From CAISOG01 sp044375625 (GTDB taxonomy: Bacteria > Pseudomonadota > Alphaproteobacteria > CAISOG01), in contig JBILMH010000008.1 of assembly GCA_044375625.1 (NCBI GenBank), forward strand, positions 1-53,948: a stretch of 53,948 nucleotides of DNA. Direction: 5' to 3'. Below are positions 18,601 to 25,936 of this stretch, in pieces; the first letter of the stretch is position 1; each line of letters starts with the position of its first letter. Position numbers and translations under genes: made by a program. The notes beneath the pieces are model-generated. The model searched no databases, was not told the origin of the DNA, and saw only the letters and a program-made list of their open reading frames with translations.

Positions 18601-20412
18601 AACCGATCCAGCGGGCAAAGAGTTGCTGGCCAGTGAATTGTTGACCGCTGAGGCTGATGTCATCGCCCAAAAACTGATGGTACATTGCCCTGGTGAAAAA
18701 ATGGTGGTGCGAGCAGGAAAAGAGCTGACGGCAAGCGCGACGCTTGAACTGCCCAGTGCCGATGTTGTGCTGACAGCCCCACACCCAGTGCCAGCAATGG
18801 TTGGGGTGTAGTTGATGCCGCCGATGGTTCCCGTCAAAAATGTTTGCCCATTGGTCAAATTATCGGTGATTACCAGATCGGTTAAAACTGATGTTGACCA
18901 GTTCTGTACCGTCACGTCATAACGCACCGGATTGCCGGGGGCAGGGTTGGCGGGTGACACCGTTTTGCTGATATTCAGCGTGTCCAACACCAATACAGAG
19001 GCCGATACCGATTGGCTAACAATCGATGGATCAGTGGTAACGACGGCTCCTTCAGCAATGCTGTTGGTATAGGAATAGGGGGTGTTAGCCGCCTGAACCG
19101 TTCCCGTGTAGGGCACCGTAAGGGTACAAGAGCCGCCCGCGGCAATAACAGTGTTGGCTGTTTGCGTGACCCCCTCATTGCTGGCAGTGGTAGTAAAACT
19201 GCCCGCGATGCCGCCAGCAGAACAGGTCATGGTTGGCGTTCCAGAAACGGTTAGGCCAGCAACCCCACCCAAAATACCATCAATCGGGCTGTCGGTAAAA
19301 TTGGTTATGGTAATGGCAGAAGTGCTGGAATTGCTGAAGGTTATGGCAAAACTATCCGACTGGGCGCTTGCGATAGCGGGATTGGCAAAGGCTTTGGTAA
19401 TTCCCAAAGGCGCCCGCGCCCGCACCTCAGCGCTGGCGTTGGCGGGAACCAAGCCAATATCGCTGGTAAAATCCGTTGCCCCAACAATGGTGTTGTTCAG
19501 AGCGCCTGTATCATATTGACCGTTGGTTTGGCGCGCCACCACGGCGACCGTTATCGTGCAGCTGCCATTGGCTGCAATGGTGCCACCACTGGCGGTAAGG
19601 GAAACAGCGCCCGCGGTTGGGGTAAAGCTGGGCGCGGTACCACCCACCGTACAAGTTGATGTGGCGGCGGGCGATGCCGCAACTCTTATAATCGCCCCGC
19701 CCGCGCCTAAGGTTGGAAAATTGTCGGTTATGCCGAAATTCACCAGCGGTATCGGATTGGGATTGCTGACCGAAATGGTCAGGGTTGTGCTGGCTCCGCC
19801 AAGATACAACACACCATTGCCAAAACTTTTGGAAATAGTGGGCGGTGAGGCCGCCAAAACATTGATGCTTTGATTCACGGCGCCCGTATTGGCAACGGCC
19901 GACCCATCATTGCCGGTGACGCCGCCACTGGCAATCGTGTAAGTATAGTTGGCGGCGGCTCCATTAGAGCTGCCAGCGGTTACAGGAATGATAATGGTGC
20001 AAGAACCATCCGTACTGCCAAATTTTTCGGGAATAACACCCCCGCTAAGAGAAATCGCCTGTGACCCCACAACCGCGGTAAGGGTGCCAACCCCTGCGGT
20101 GGTGCCGCTGCCACCTGTGCAGCTGTAGGTTGGGGTGCCCGCAACCTTTAATCCATTTGGCAACGTGCCGGGCAGCGTGCTGGAAAAGGCGACGTTGTTG
20201 ATGGCGGCGGTCGGGTTGTTGTTCGACAACGTCAGCTGAAGCTGGGTAACTTGCCCTGGGTAAATGCTTAGGGGCTGCCCCGATGCCACGGTGACCGAGG
20301 CGGCCAGACTCGCAAAGGCTGGCGATGCCATGGTCAAAATGCCAAAAGCCGCCAAAAGAACGAACAGGCGTTGATAGAACTTGTGCATCATCATGCTCAG
20401 TGGCTTTGGCAT
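12616..20412 (-). CDS. Giant surface repeat protein (DUF11-like repeats, SdrD-B-like domains, OmpA-like C-terminus)
   Basis: 2598 residues. A signal peptide lies near the N-terminus (MHKFYQRLFVLLAAFGILTM...SPAFA); starts at 20412, 20394 or 20388 are all possible. Residues about 40-1445 hold roughly 12 repeats of 115-120 residues of DUF11-like type: K.F.P......STL.I.L.N.N......D.LP.G, then TTC.G and A.SCT.TV. and YTNTI. Most repeats carry one TTC and one SCT cysteine, suggesting a disulfide per repeat. SdrD-B-like domains follow near 1450, 1586, 1706, 1967 and 2394 (for example ISGKVFLDYNNNG, with Asp/Asn-rich probable calcium loops), with DUF11 domains near 1834 and 2261. An OmpA-like domain ends the protein (VDMRASAFEAGSTKLTPQWQ). 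No LPXTG, which fits a Gram-negative. Likely a long fibre held at the envelope; function as adhesin is inferred. Confidence 0.8.
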   Translation of the reverse strand: MPKPLSMMMHKFYQRLFVLLAAFGILTMASPAFASLAASVTVASGQPLSIYPGQVTQLQLTLSNNNPTAAINNVAFSSTLPGTLPNGLKVAGTPTYSCTGGSGTTAGVGTLTAVVGSQAISLSGGVIPEKFGSTDGSCTIIIPVTAGSSNGAAANYTYTIASGGVTGNDGSAVANTGAVNQSINVLAASPPTISKSFGNGVLYLGGASTTLTISVSNPNPIPLVNFGITDNFPTLGAGGAIIRVAASPAATSTCTVGGTAPSFTPTAGAVSLTASGGTIAANGSCTITVAVVARQTNGQYDTGALNNTIVGATDFTSDIGLVPANASAEVRARAPLGITKAFANPAIASAQSDSFAITFSNSSTSAITITNFTDSPIDGILGGVAGLTVSGTPTMTCSAGGIAGSFTTTASNEGVTQTANTVIAAGGSCTLTVPYTGTVQAANTPYSYTNSIAEGAVVTTDPSIVSQSVSASVLVLDTLNISKTVSPANPAPGNPVRYDVTVQNWSTSVLTDLVITDNLTNGQTFLTGTIGGINYTPTIAGTGCGAVSTTSALGSSSVALAVSSFPARTTIFSPGQCTISFWAMTSASAVNNSLASNSLPAGSVCYNSGTICNGGASNNTNATINANTLSATKSFTPAGPISEGAVTRMQIRLSNLSANPLTNTAISDTLPTNGLGGQLRVAAVPNAATTCAGTPTITAVANSTSVTMNSAIVPARAGNGTGQAGECFLQVDVTGPAGIYNNTAAVSATETLADSSTRLITPISANASLTINSSLGATKSFSPSAVSSGGTSTVRIRLNNNGAVAINNVSFIDPLPAGMTLANPVNPSTTCAGSTAFSAPAGASSINFTGADIAGNGSCDVLFNVVASGSANWVNTIPVGNITANGNISNQSAVSGTLNYTPPTGVTIAKATNPGTLTFPGQVSRLTITLTNGNTAVTDLALTDYFTIDGTAGAALNGMKIASTPAASTTCTGGTVAAAANGTSVALSGVSMTATSSCTFSVNITSTAVGGITNFIPIGAVTTSQGLTNSGQAATSLTTQTNVGVTKQFTPNVIKPNDRSRLRITFLNPTTQPASNISLIDTMPSGVTIANGPNPFSTCAGAVVTTPTSNQMQVTGGNLAAASGGVAASCYAEIDVVATSEGVYVNTIPIGAVTATVGGVAVSNAQEASDTLRAKSPVVIHKAIDARTLDTGNPAGFTTGTATRGAGLPATLTLSIQNPNSTSLTGVSLTDNLPANLVVAQTPNAGTTCSGGTVNAPASANSITLTGATLAANSTCTVTVDVLSNLSGSYTNTIAANALGSFEGVTNEEASSAQIIISKPPTITKQFSPAVMAANGTSTLTIFLGNENSTDATLTSALVDILPTAPGAVVVASTPNVQKTCPGTVTATAGSGTITYANGSVIPANGCNISVDVTASAAGVHTNTIPAGGLQTNLGNNQQAVNASLTVSTQGFISGKVFRDNNLTPNGTFESTVDSVLSGISIQLRSGSSCTGTVLDAQTTDSSGNYLFAQLTAGTYSVCQIAQPPGTLNSITTAGTIVSSAGSTGTAGSASNPTATTSQIVGIVLNADGGGGAVSGSINNNFSELAVSTISGKVFLDYNNNGLFNGPDTGIGSVTIELLDSVGTLLSTQLTDSSGNYSFTGLAPGTYTVRQPNQSANTSNGITTAGSVANGGTSGVATGTTTLPSRIQNIILPPNTTASGNNFAEIPNDRSITGSVFVDFNKDGIENDNDYGLGGVSLTLTGTDAGGNAITPIIIQTASNGTFTFGNLPEGTYTITQPSQPNATTNGLTTAGSTGGTASNPTATSSTIVGINLTGSNKISAANSFAEEPASAPDLAISKTHAPASFGEGSSTGVFTLTPRNIGSTPTSGVITIVDTLPSGMTIAAPATGAGWSCAGNVGTQIVTCTTTAVIAANSSGSPISLRVAVANGTSGQLLTNTASISGGSEPAALTGNNTATDTVAISTSAQVSGKVWRDLNHNRVLDAGEPRLPGWTSELLLNGTTVKTATTDTNGVYSFAGVSPSSGYQIRFREPTTNIVFGSAVPNEQGITPTSGTRDTGSATTNSGTNAGNPAGATLNGNGTLNDLSLIAGDNIIEQSLPIDPAGVVYDAVTRAPVAGAVVTITGLGGFNPATHLVSGNASLTTGADGFYQFLLTPTAPAGTYTLAISSYPSGYKPLPSTLIPACSNTVTVNTTPNPALVQSSSSPPMTTAALHNPATCPTTTSGLNASNQATTQYFFQFSINPLAAGNVVNNHIAIDPIATGDIVVTKTSPLVNVHVGQLVPYTIKVQNTTAAAYTNINIRDTMPPGFKYKTGSATVEGLPLEPTVTNRTLTWSGQNLAAKTTRTFKLLLAVGTGVQPGDYVNSAQAFSGSDGAAISNLANATVRVIPDPLFDCSEIIGKVFDDKNTNAYQDDGEPGIPNVRLATVNGQLITTDEHGRYHIACAAIPDADHGSNFVLKLDERTLPTGYRVTTENPGDVRLTRGKMAKLNFGAAIHRVVRVDMRASAFEAGSTKLTPQWQTQLNALPVQLKQQPSVVRLSYVRARNEDDKLARERLTATTAQLRKLWQEKNCCYGLMIEEELVNESQDKSDPAQKGTKP

Positions 20413-20454
20413 TGCGGCGGGGTTATGGGCACCGAAACTAGCAGATGGAGGGAG

Positions 20455-20472
20455 CCAATACCATAGTATTGG
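20455..20472. promoter_or_regulatory. Perfect dyad between the giant surface gene and the yfgM-like gene
   Basis: CCAATAC-CATA-GTATTGG is a perfect 7-4-7 inverted repeat in the 148-base divergent gap, 43 bases upstream of the longest start of the surface-protein gene and 30 bases upstream of the candidate -35 of the yfgM-like gene. Size and place suit an operator for a dimeric regulator; the regulator is unknown. Confidence 0.4.
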
Positions 20473-20502
20473 AAGGCTGCATGGCCGATTCTTAAAGTCT
20501 GA

Positions 20503-20531
20503 TTGTCAAGACGGTCGCAATCCCTTATTCT
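20503..20531 (+). promoter_or_regulatory. Candidate sigma-70 promoter of the yfgM-like/bamB operon
   Basis: TTGTCA (20503-20508, one mismatch to TTGACA), a 17-base spacer, then TATTCT (20526-20531). It lies 29 bases before the ATG at 20561 and no other gene intervenes. Called by eye only. Confidence 0.4.
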
Positions 20532-20560
20532 GGCCGCCCAATCTGGTAGGAGAAGATGCA

Positions 20561-21379
20561 ATGAGCCTGGATGTCTTTCGCGAAGTTAATGAAGAATACC
20601 GCCGTGAGCAGTTTTTGGCTTTTTGCCGCCAACACAAAAAGCTGCTGCTTATCCTGGGCGGTGTCGTGCTGCTGATTGGGGTGTTGTACGCGGGGTGGCA
20701 CCAGGTGACCGCCAAACGGTTGGCCAACCAGGCGGTAGCCTTCAGCGGCGCCCTGGGGCAATTGGCGGCGGGCAATCAACCAGCGGCTCAGGCTGCTTTT
20801 GGTCAGCTGGCCAGTCAACAGGGCGGCTATGCGGCGTTGGCAAAGCTTCACCAGGCGGCGTTGCAGGAGAAATCGAACGATGCTGGCGCGGCGTTGGCCA
20901 CGTTAAAGCAAATGGCGGATGACAACCATGTGGATCAACCGTTGCGCCACTATGCCCGCTATATAGTAGGCCAGCGGATGGTGGAGCAGGGCGGCAAAGC
21001 TGTCGATCCCGCCGCGGTGGACGGCTGGCTTAAGCCATTGGTTGCGAAGGATAATGCCTGGGCGGGGCTGGCCATGGAATTGGTGGGGTTGGCCTATATT
21101 CAGGCCAACCAAATGGATGCCGCCCGCAAACAGTTGCAAGCCTTGGTGGAGCGTAAGGATGTACCCGTGGCAACCCGCGAACGGGCGGAGGGGTCGTTGA
21201 CCCTGGTGCACAGTCGCCTGGGACTAGCTGCCCCCAACAACATTATCAGCTCTGATGACGCCCGCGCCGGCCATGATCATGATCATGACGATGCCGATGA
21301 TGCGCTCAACAATCAAAATGCTATCAGCCAGACACCTGCCCTTGGATCGACCAACAATGCCCAGGGAACAAGCCAGTAA
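20561..21379 (+). CDS. YfgM-like membrane-anchored TPR protein (ancillary SecYEG/Bam-linked)
   Basis: 272 residues. The start at 20561 is preceded by AGGAGA at 20548-20553. A short cytosolic N-terminus (SLDVFREVNEEYRREQFLAFCRQHKK) is followed by one membrane helix (LLLILGGVVLLIGVLYAGW, about 29-47) and a periplasmic TPR-like domain with repeats such as AYIQANQMDAARKQLQALVE. The C-terminus is low-complexity with a His/Asp run (HDHDHDDADDA). This build, and its place directly upstream of bamB and der, match the YfgM family, which in E. coli contacts SecYEG and periplasmic chaperones. Its stop overlaps the bamB start (TAATG), so the two are translationally coupled. Confidence 0.8.
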   Translation: MSLDVFREVNEEYRREQFLAFCRQHKKLLLILGGVVLLIGVLYAGWHQVTAKRLANQAVAFSGALGQLAAGNQPAAQAAFGQLASQQGGYAALAKLHQAALQEKSNDAGAALATLKQMADDNHVDQPLRHYARYIVGQRMVEQGGKAVDPAAVDGWLKPLVAKDNAWAGLAMELVGLAYIQANQMDAARKQLQALVERKDVPVATRERAEGSLTLVHSRLGLAAPNNIISSDDARAGHDHDHDDADDALNNQNAISQTPALGSTNNAQGTSQ

Positions 21380-22716
21380 TGTGGATTTTAGCCCCTATGA
21401 CTATGGTAAAATCGTGCGCCCGCCTCTATCGGCCTGGCGCCATCTCCTTGGCCTGCCTGCTGGCCATCATCAGCTTGGCGGGGTGCAGCGATGATAAGCC
21501 AAAATTGGTGGGGGATCGTCGCCCCGTTTTTACCACCCCCGCGTTGCAGGCGGATGAAACCGCCGGGCTAAACCCGCTTCAGCTGGCCGATCCAACCCGC
21601 CCCACCGCCTGGATGGGCTATGGGGGGCAGGGGGATCAGGCGCCGCAACATCTGGCCTGGTCGGGTCAATGGACACCCCGCTGGCAGGCGGCTATAGGCT
21701 CTGGCAGCCAAAAAGATAAGGTGCTGTTGGTCAGTCAGCCGACCAGTATGGGTGGGGCGGTTTTCACCCTGGACAGCCAGGGTATCGTGCAGGCCACCAA
21801 TCTGAACGACGGCGGCCAGCTGTGGCGGCAAAAAAGCGTAACAGATGGCGGCGATACGGTGGCACAGGGTGGGTTGGTGCTGACCGACCGTCTGGTGATT
21901 GCCGTGCTGGGCGATGGTCAGGTGCGGGCGCTGAATCAATCCGACGGAGCGGTGGTTTGGCAGCAACGCTTGCCCAATCCTGTCCGCCTTAGCCCGCAGG
22001 CGGACGATGGCCACGTCTATATCGCCACTATTGATAACAGTTTGTACGCCCTGAACCTTAGCGATGGTCGCATCACCTGGGAAACCCGCGGCCTGGGCGA
22101 AAAGGCACGGTTGTTGCGCCCGGGCAGTTTGACCCTGACCCGCGATCTGCTGTTGCTGCCCACCTCCACCGGCACCCTGTTGGCGGTGCAGCCAACCACG
22201 GGGCGGCGGCTGTGGGAAATATCCCTGGCCGATGATCAGCGCGGCGATCTGATTGCCGCCCTGCCCGGGGTGGTGGCGCCGGCGGTTTTGGCCGATGGTG
22301 TGGTGTACGCCGCGGGCTTCAGCAATCGCTTGGTCGCCCTGCAAGCGCGCAGTGGGCAGGCGATTTGGCAGGCATCCTTGGGCAGTGCCGCCACCCCCTG
22401 GATCAGCGGCAACATGATGTATGTGGTCACCCCCGATGGCCAGGTGGCCTGTTTGTTTCGCAGCAATGGCAAAATTCGATGGGTCAAAAAATTGCCAGAG
22501 GGCAATGGTGACGGCGTGACGGTGTGGTTTACCCCCACCCTGGTTGACAACCAACTGTTGCTGGCGAACCAACGCGGCCAGGTGGTCGCCCTGTCGCCCT
22601 TTAATGGGGATGAGATTGCGCAGCACAAAATCGATGGCGGCTTGGCCAGCGCCCCGATCGTCGCGGGCGGCAACCTGCTGTGGCTGACCGCCAACGGCCG
22701 CCTGGTCGCGTATTAG
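21379..22716 (+). CDS. bamB: Outer-membrane protein assembly factor BamB (lipoprotein)
   Basis: 445 residues. BamB is a scaffold of the Bam complex that inserts beta-barrels in the outer membrane. The N-terminus carries a lipoprotein signal, with hydrophobic stretch ISLACLLAIISLAGC and lipobox LAGC, Cys near residue 33. The rest is a PQQ-like propeller: repeated blades such as DGGQLWRQK, SDGAVVWQQRLP, SDGRITWETRG, TGRRLWEIS, SGQAIWQASLG and NGKIRWVKKLP. The start ATG (21379) overlaps the stop of the yfgM-like gene. The order yfgM-bamB-der is common in proteobacteria; here der follows only after an inverted subtilase gene. The nearby giant barrel protein is the sort of client BamB would serve. 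Confidence 0.92.
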   Translation: MWILAPMTMVKSCARLYRPGAISLACLLAIISLAGCSDDKPKLVGDRRPVFTTPALQADETAGLNPLQLADPTRPTAWMGYGGQGDQAPQHLAWSGQWTPRWQAAIGSGSQKDKVLLVSQPTSMGGAVFTLDSQGIVQATNLNDGGQLWRQKSVTDGGDTVAQGGLVLTDRLVIAVLGDGQVRALNQSDGAVVWQQRLPNPVRLSPQADDGHVYIATIDNSLYALNLSDGRITWETRGLGEKARLLRPGSLTLTRDLLLLPTSTGTLLAVQPTTGRRLWEISLADDQRGDLIAALPGVVAPAVLADGVVYAAGFSNRLVALQARSGQAIWQASLGSAATPWISGNMMYVVTPDGQVACLFRSNGKIRWVKKLPEGNGDGVTVWFTPTLVDNQLLLANQRGQVVALSPFNGDEIAQHKIDGGLASAPIVAGGNLLWLTANGRLVAY

Positions 22717-22762
22717 GCGGGTGGGCTAAACAGCCAGAGAAGGCCGCGCGCGGGGGGGGCGG

Positions 22763-23917
22763 TTATCTGCCATTGCCTCGCTGCAAAAGCCAATCCCTGG
22801 TGTCTGCTAACCGTTTTGCAGGGTCAGGTTCGTTAAGAGTACGGCAAAACTGCGAAGCCGCCCTAGCTCTTTCGGGCGCAGCAAATGAAGTGCCCCAAAT
22901 TGGAATTTGATTTTTTTGGGAGATTGTGATGTCCAAAGGATTTATTTTTCTGTTTGGTTCATATTTGTTGTAGCCAAAATATACTGGCGTAACCAGGTTA
23001 TTGCTCAAGGTAACAGAATAACCACTTGGTGATTTGGAATCGGGTGTTATTTTTTCAGCTCTTATAGTGCCATTTCCCAATATAGTTGATCCTGGCAGAC
23101 CAGTGCTAGAATAGGGTTCATATGTATTCGGTTTTTCCCCTTGTGCTGCAACGGTAACAACCCCTGGTATTAAAGATAATAGAGAGATGGTTCCTGGGCC
23201 AGAATTACCAGCTGCATTTATAACCAAATATCCTTTTTTTATTAGTGTTCTTATAGAAGATATTGATTCTTGTGTCACTATCTTGCTGGCTGCAATATCA
23301 ATCGAGTCTGTTTTTTGGGGTTCATGTAAGTTGTATATTAATTCAATTAACCTTTCTTGATACTGAATAATGTCACTTTGGTTTAGAGTTTTATCTGCAG
23401 GAAAACTTGGGTCTATAAATTTATTTATAAGTTTTGCAACAGCCTTTAGCGGAAAGGTATCTTCTAATTTTTTAGTGATTTCTCCATTTTCATCTAAAAA
23501 TGTTGGTCGTACAAAAGAAAGATTGACTATTGCTGGTGTTTTTTTTGGATCAATTAGATCCTCTGGGATAGGGGGAGAAAGTATGAGCTTGATTAGATCC
23601 TCTGGCGTTTTAGGAAAAAAGCTTGGATATGTCTGTCCAGCTCCGGCTGTGGATGTGACAAGATCACCATGCGATTGCTTAACGTAAGCTGATCGTATGG
23701 GGTTATTGGGATCTTGGTTCTGGAATATAGGATAGTTTTTGGTGGTAAAATTATCTATCACAACTACGCGGCAGGTATTATCCGCATCCTTGGTCAATGT
23801 TGCTGGTGGATTGGGTGCCGCCGTCGCTGGCATCCCTGACAGAGTCACCGCCGCGGCGGTAACAAGACTTGTTAATCGCGCCCCAAAGTTGGGGTTTGGT
23901 TGGGTGTGTGTGCCCAT
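22763..23917 (-). CDS. Secreted subtilisin-like (S8) serine protease
   Basis: 384 residues. A signal peptide is seen at the N-terminus (LVTAAAVTLSGMPATAAP). The catalytic triad of family S8 is present: Asp55 in RVVVIDNF, His83 in KQSHGDLV, the oxyanion Asn in VINAAGNSGPG and Ser344 in WGTSFAAPERA. It is small and lacks an evident prodomain. The middle of the gene is AT-rich, whereas its ends are closer to the surrounding composition. It lies on the minus strand between bamB and der, convergent with bamB (47-base gap) and divergent from der, so it breaks an otherwise standard gene order. Probable substrate: extracellular or periplasmic proteins; the giant surface protein is a possible but unproven target. 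Confidence 0.85.
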   Translation of the reverse strand: MGTHTQPNPNFGARLTSLVTAAAVTLSGMPATAAPNPPATLTKDADNTCRVVVIDNFTTKNYPIFQNQDPNNPIRSAYVKQSHGDLVTSTAGAGQTYPSFFPKTPEDLIKLILSPPIPEDLIDPKKTPAIVNLSFVRPTFLDENGEITKKLEDTFPLKAVAKLINKFIDPSFPADKTLNQSDIIQYQERLIELIYNLHEPQKTDSIDIAASKIVTQESISSIRTLIKKGYLVINAAGNSGPGTISLLSLIPGVVTVAAQGEKPNTYEPYSSTGLPGSTILGNGTIRAEKITPDSKSPSGYSVTLSNNLVTPVYFGYNKYEPNRKINPLDITISQKNQIPIWGTSFAAPERARAASQFCRTLNEPDPAKRLADTRDWLLQRGNGR

Positions 23918-24091
23918 CGGAAAAACCTGTTAAAGCGATAATAAAACCATTATGTTACTATAAAACCAATGATGTGACAGCTTGATGGTGGGATTGGTTA
24001 ACGGCGCGGCTTGGTGGGGGGCGGCCGTCACCGTCAGGGGCACATACAACGGGACTTCCCCCGCCCGCCTAGTTGGCGTATGGTGCGCCCT

Positions 24092-25855
24092 ATGACCATA
24101 AAGAATCCCCGTTCTGGCTTGACCAGCGATATTGCCCCCCACGACCCTGCATCCCCCAAGGTGGTCGGGCGGGCGCGCCGATTTCCAAAAGAAACGCCTA
24201 ATCAGAAGCCTGTCAAACCCGCTGACCAAACTCAGGCGGGGGCAAGTGCGGCCAGCGCTGTTCCGTCGCCAAGCATGACACCCCAAGCGGGCATGCCAAA
24301 AGTTGCGCTGATTGGTCGCCCCAATGTCGGCAAATCAACCCTGTTTAACCGCCTGGTGGGGCAACGCCGCGCCATCGTTCATGCCCGCCCCGGTGTTACC
24401 CGCGATCGGTTAGAGGCGGTGGCCAAACTGCTGGGCGGCGATGTCATCATCACCGATACCGCCGGGTTGGGGGAGGGGGATGATCCCCTGTCGCCGATGG
24501 GGCGCGCCCAAACCATGCAGGGGATTAAAGAGGCCGCCATGGTGCTGTTGGTGGTTGATGGCCGCCTGGGCGTTACCCCCGCGGATGAGGAGGTGGCGCG
24601 GCTGGTGCGTAAGCACAACAAACCCACCCTGCTGCTGGTCAACAAGTCAGAGGGGCAAATGGCCGCCAATTTGCAGGTTGGCCTGAGCAAGTTGGGCTTT
24701 GGCGAGCCGCTGTTGGTTTCCGCCGAACATGGCCAGGGGCTGCACCAGCTGAGTCAGCGGGTGCGGGACACCCTGGGGCTAATGGATGAGGGGGAATTGT
24801 TAAAACAACGGCTGGCTGCCGAAGATCTGGCCGCCGCCCAACTGGCTGAGCTGAAGGAACAGGCGCGTAGGCTGGCCGAGCAACAGGATGCCGAACAGGC
24901 GGAGGAAGTGGATAACGACGATGCGGCGGGTGAATGGGATCAAAGCGCGCCGATGATTGGGGCGGGTGCCAAATCGACTAAGGGCGCGGGTAAATCTGCT
25001 GGCCAGAACACGGTGCAGCCTGCTGTGCAGTCTGTTGCTTCTATGGCGCCGCAACGCCCGCTGAAACTGGCGATTATTGGCCGCCCCAATGTTGGAAAAT
25101 CCACCCTGATTAACGCCCTGCTGGGGCAAGACCGCCTGAGCGTCAGTCCTATTGCCGGCACCACCCGCGATGCCATCGCCCTGGCCTGGCAATGGCATGG
25201 CCGCCCGATTGAGCTGGTCGACACCGCTGGCTTGCGCCGCAAAACGCGGGTTGAGGATGCGGTGGAATATATGGCGGTTGGGGCGACCCTGAACGCGATT
25301 GCGATGGCTGAGGTTGTCGTGCTGCTGTTCGACGCCACAACGGGATTGGATCGCCAGGATTTGCAAATTGCCCGCCATGTGGTGGAGGAGGGGCGGGTGC
25401 TGGTCATCGCCGCCAACAAATGGGATCTTATTGAAAACCCTAAAGAAGTGCGAGAGGATTTGCGGTGGCGGCTGGACACTTCCTTCGCCCAACTCGACCT
25501 ACCCCTGCTGACCATTTCGGCGGCCTATCACAAAAACTTTGACCAGATTTTTAAGCTGGTGGTTCAATTGTACGACAGCTGGAACTTGCGCCTGCCCACC
25601 CCCGCCCTGAACCGCTGGCTGCGGGCGGCGATTGAGAGGCAAACACCCCCCTATGTTGAGGGGCGGCCGCTGAAATTCCGCTACATCACCCAACAATCGG
25701 CGCGCCCACCGCAATTTTTGCTGTTCAGCAACCGCATGGTGGAGATGCCGCCCGCCTATCAACGCTATTTGACCAACAGCCTGCGCGCCCATTTCAAACT
25801 GGCGCCGGTACCGATTCGTTGGCAGTTGCGTACCAACGACAATCCCTATGATTAG
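24092..25855 (+). CDS. der: Ribosome biogenesis GTPase Der (EngA)
   Basis: 587 residues from ATG 24092 (ATG 24080 is an alternative adding MVRP). Der has two GTPase domains in tandem and helps mature the 50S subunit. Domain 1: GRPNVGKSTLFNRLVG, DTAGLGEGDD, NKSEG. Domain 2: GRPNVGKSTLINALLG, GTTRDA, DTAGLRRK, NKWDL. A KH-like C-terminal domain ends ...LKFRYITQQSARPPQFLLFSNR...FKLAPVPIRWQLR. Compared with the usual 440-500 residues it has an extra N-terminus of about 70 residues rich in Pro/Ala/Lys and a long acidic/Gln-Ala linker (about 240-325, including LAEQQDAEQAEEVDNDDAAG) between the GTPase domains. Function should be standard. Confidence 0.95.
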   Translation: MTIKNPRSGLTSDIAPHDPASPKVVGRARRFPKETPNQKPVKPADQTQAGASAASAVPSPSMTPQAGMPKVALIGRPNVGKSTLFNRLVGQRRAIVHARPGVTRDRLEAVAKLLGGDVIITDTAGLGEGDDPLSPMGRAQTMQGIKEAAMVLLVVDGRLGVTPADEEVARLVRKHNKPTLLLVNKSEGQMAANLQVGLSKLGFGEPLLVSAEHGQGLHQLSQRVRDTLGLMDEGELLKQRLAAEDLAAAQLAELKEQARRLAEQQDAEQAEEVDNDDAAGEWDQSAPMIGAGAKSTKGAGKSAGQNTVQPAVQSVASMAPQRPLKLAIIGRPNVGKSTLINALLGQDRLSVSPIAGTTRDAIALAWQWHGRPIELVDTAGLRRKTRVEDAVEYMAVGATLNAIAMAEVVVLLFDATTGLDRQDLQIARHVVEEGRVLVIAANKWDLIENPKEVREDLRWRLDTSFAQLDLPLLTISAAYHKNFDQIFKLVVQLYDSWNLRLPTPALNRWLRAAIERQTPPYVEGRPLKFRYITQQSARPPQFLLFSNRMVEMPPAYQRYLTNSLRAHFKLAPVPIRWQLRTNDNPYD

Positions 25856-25936
25856 AGGGTCATTGGCGGCGGACTAGTCTGGCTGCTGGGGGGGCTGTTG
25901 CGCCCGTGCTATTGCGGGTCGGTAGAGCTTTAGGCG

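Noticed and set aside
12616..20412. CRISPR or recent tandem DNA repeats within the giant gene
   Set aside because: The repeats are at the protein level, about 115-120 residues, and divergent in DNA; there are no short identical repeats with unique spacers anywhere in the window.
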